Position numbers and translations under genes: made by a program. This document shows, piece after piece, positions 63,896 to 64,000 of a stretch of 64,000 nt of DNA; position 1 is the stretch's first letter; every line of letters starts with the position of its first letter. This DNA is from Luteolibacter luteus (GTDB lineage Bacteria > Verrucomicrobiota > Verrucomicrobiia > Verrucomicrobiales > Akkermansiaceae). The notes below the pieces were generated by a model. That model was not told where the DNA came from and searched no databases. It saw nothing but the letters and a program-made list of their open reading frames with translations. The stretch is taken from positions 4,960,001 through 5,024,000 of the forward strand of contig NZ_CP051774.1 of the NCBI RefSeq assembly GCF_012913485.1. The letters are read 5' to 3'.

Positions 63896-64000
63896 ATGAG
63901 AGAGTGGCGCCGACCGATGGGCGAGAAGTTGCGCGACATGGACATGGACGGCCGGGCAGACGCCTGGGACGGATCATGGTTGTTGGGCAGGATCGCCAAG
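63896..64000 (+). CDS. start of a gene running off the window, calcium-loop-like motif
   Basis: ATG 63896 is preceded by AGAAGG eight bases upstream and by an in-frame stop at 63857. The 35 visible codons read MREWRRPMGEKLRD followed by MDMDGRADAWDGSW. The second segment resembles the D-x-DxDGxxDxWE thrombospondin-type-3 loop common in verrucomicrobial secreted proteins, but no signal peptide precedes it. Too short to name. Confidence 0.4.
   Translation, partial: MREWRRPMGEKLRDMDMDGRADAWDGSWLLGRIAK

Noticed and set aside
63462-63899. 145-codon plus-strand frame near the window end
   Set aside because: It crosses both long hairpins, has low-complexity R/G/P/S composition and no ribosome site.
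1-64000. CRISPR array, prophage or insertion sequence
   Set aside because: No regularly spaced repeats, no cas, integrase, phage structural or transposase genes seen on either strand.

Overview
The window is about 60% GC, coding-dense DNA from one bacterial chromosome. Its flavour is that of the phylum Verrucomicrobia, probably close to Luteolibacter/Verrucomicrobiaceae. This is an inference from several features: very long secreted proteins, SHD1-like and HAF-repeat secreted proteins, ECF sigma factors with large membrane-anchored C-terminal extensions, and thrombospondin-type-3-like 'DGxxDxxE' C-termini. No rRNA, tRNA, CRISPR array, prophage or insertion sequence was recognised.

Layout. 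0-5.5 kb: the 3' part of a giant envelope protein. 5.5-8.3 kb: a secreted SHD1-like protein, argH and a Fur-family regulator. 8.4-11.5 kb: a lipoprotein, then a STAS protein with a GAF/SpoIIE phosphatase, and a small membrane protein. 11.6-14 kb: grpE-dnaJ-rsmE. 14-17.1 kb: a secreted CAP-domain protein. 17.3-20.6 kb: a small cytosolic protein behind a striking AT-rich palindrome, mutM, a LysR tail remnant, a hemolysin-III-type membrane protein, and DUF3820-like and GNAT genes. 20.6-27.7 kb: rpoN, a UDP-sugar pyrophosphorylase, a HAD phosphatase, guaB and guaA. 27.7-29.4 kb: gene remnants, a frameshifted macro-domain gene and a small DUF3806-like protein. 29.6-36.8 kb: a LysR regulator divergent from a complete RND efflux operon (adaptor, pump, outer-membrane channel), with a perfect T-N11-A operator between them and a branched terminator structure at the end. 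36.9-41 kb: an EF-hand lipoprotein, a proline-rich secreted protein, the yqeY-ispD-M16 peptidase operon and a DUF3592-type membrane protein. 41.2-46.7 kb: a HAF-repeat protein, a CLC-type transporter, two abutting gene remnants, mnmA and a Tat-exported aldo/keto reductase.

The most interesting region is 46.7-53.4 kb. It is a four-gene minus-strand operon made of two tandem copies of one module. Each copy has an ECF sigma factor fused through a single transmembrane helix to a roughly 440-residue helical-repeat domain, followed by a single-pass membrane helical-repeat protein of exactly 419 residues that overlaps the sigma gene by an ATGA. No conventional anti-sigma gene is present. A second tandem duplication follows: two membrane endonuclease/exonuclease/phosphatase-fold genes, the second broken by a frameshift.

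55.5-62.8 kb carries fusA, an orphan ABC ATPase, a proline-rich RDD protein and a two-gene glycoside hydrolase operon (GH5-like then GH2). The last 1.2 kb is mostly non-coding with two long perfect hairpins, then the start of a gene that leaves the window.

Three places hold truncated 3' ends of genes (18.7, 27.7-28.3 and 43.6-44.0 kb). With the two frameshifted genes, these suggest ongoing deletion and decay, although the frameshifts could also be base-calling errors.
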